This document shows positions 5,625-5,932 of a DNA stretch of 5,932 bases, one piece after another. The notes beneath the pieces were generated by a model. That model made no database searches, was not told where the DNA came from, and saw only the letters and a program-made list of their open reading frames with translations. The translations under genes and the position numbers were made by a program. Source of the DNA: Mariprofundaceae bacterium (GTDB taxonomy: Bacteria; Pseudomonadota; Zetaproteobacteria; Mariprofundales; Mariprofundaceae); NCBI GenBank assembly GCA_030950865.1, contig JAUZQR010000122.1, positions 1 through 5,932 on the forward strand, read 5' to 3'. Every line of letters starts with the position of its first letter. Within the stretch, counting starts at the first letter, position 1.

Positions 5625-5914
5625 GTCATAAGGTTGATGTAAACATACTGGGCAAAAAATTTAGCATTCGAACGGATGATAATCCTGAAGCTGTTGAAGC
5701 AGCAGCTGAATTGGTACAGCAACAAATTGATGAGTTGCGTGAGCTTGGTGCGACAGCAGGAAGTGATCGCCTTATTACGTTGGCAGCGCTGAATTTAGCA
5801 GGCGAATTATTGAAAAAAGGTGATGTGGAAATCCAAAATATGGATACAGTTCTTTCGGCTCTTGACGATGTTGTTTTACAAGCAGAGGGTTTAGCTAAAG
5901 TGCCCCTGCGCTGA
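5621..5914 (+). CDS. zapA: Cell division protein ZapA
   Basis: A 97-residue ZapA homologue that would bind FtsZ and cross-link its filaments at midcell. The globular N-terminal half shows the family pattern VDVNILGKKFSIRTD (5-19), then EAVEAAAELVQQQIDELR (23-40). It continues with SDRLITLAALNLAGELLKK (48-66) and a C-terminal helix expected to form the dimer and tetramer coiled coil. It is a little shorter than the E. coli protein (109 residues) at the C-terminus. AGGA (5611-5614) lies six bases upstream, inside the preceding gene, and the start overlaps that gene's stop. In many gammaproteobacteria the 6S RNA gene follows zapA, but only 18 bases remain here, too few to tell. Confidence 0.93.
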   Translation: MSHKVDVNILGKKFSIRTDDNPEAVEAAAELVQQQIDELRELGATAGSDRLITLAALNLAGELLKKGDVEIQNMDTVLSALDDVVLQAEGLAKVPLR

Positions 5915-5932
5915 GCGAGTGGCTTTATGTTG

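Noticed and set aside
5915..5932. Start of a 6S RNA gene after zapA
   Set aside because: The neighbourhood makes it plausible, but 18 bases show no recognisable 6S feature.

Overview
The window looks like a low-to-medium GC gammaproteobacterial chromosome. The strongest clue is the pair at the right end: a short coiled-coil protein of the TIGR02449 type, translationally coupled to zapA. PIN-PhoH, CutA and CcdA genes with ordinary Shine-Dalgarno starts fit the same group. I cannot name the genus. All function calls rest on motif and length recognition by eye, without database searches.

Left part (1-1942) looks acquired. It opens with the 3' end of a tRNA (T arm, acceptor 3' strand and CCA, about 60-87) that has no 5' half. 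This is what the duplicated end of a tRNA-integrated island looks like. About 55 bases later come three phased 11-bp repeats carrying GT(A/G)CCCA, which resemble recombinase arm sites. No integrase follows. Instead there is a complete two-gene hipB-hipA toxin-antitoxin operon, overlapping by ATGA. Its strong sigma70-type promoter is overlaid by inverted repeats that are candidate HipB operators.

Middle part (1943-2562) is mostly non-coding. It carries one small minus-strand gene, easily missed and best read from an internal ATG with a good Shine-Dalgarno. The product has about 70 residues: a SAP/Rho-N-like helical N-terminus followed by five cysteines ending in a CEWRDDC-type motif. It lies downstream of, and in the same direction as, phoH.

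Right part (2563-5932) is core-like. A minus-strand PIN-PhoH gene has its own promoter and is divergent from a plus-strand series: cutA, a six-helix ccdA-type thiol-disulfide transporter, the TIGR02449 coiled-coil gene and zapA. CutA and CcdA recall the cutA-dsbD neighbourhood of enterobacteria, but here the redox partner is the minimal membrane core without periplasmic domains. The last two genes overlap by ATGA and probably work together at the cell division ring.

I do not see a large unknown system. The least described items are the cysteine-rich mini-protein, the orphan attachment-site region beside hipBA, and the TIGR02449-ZapA pair.
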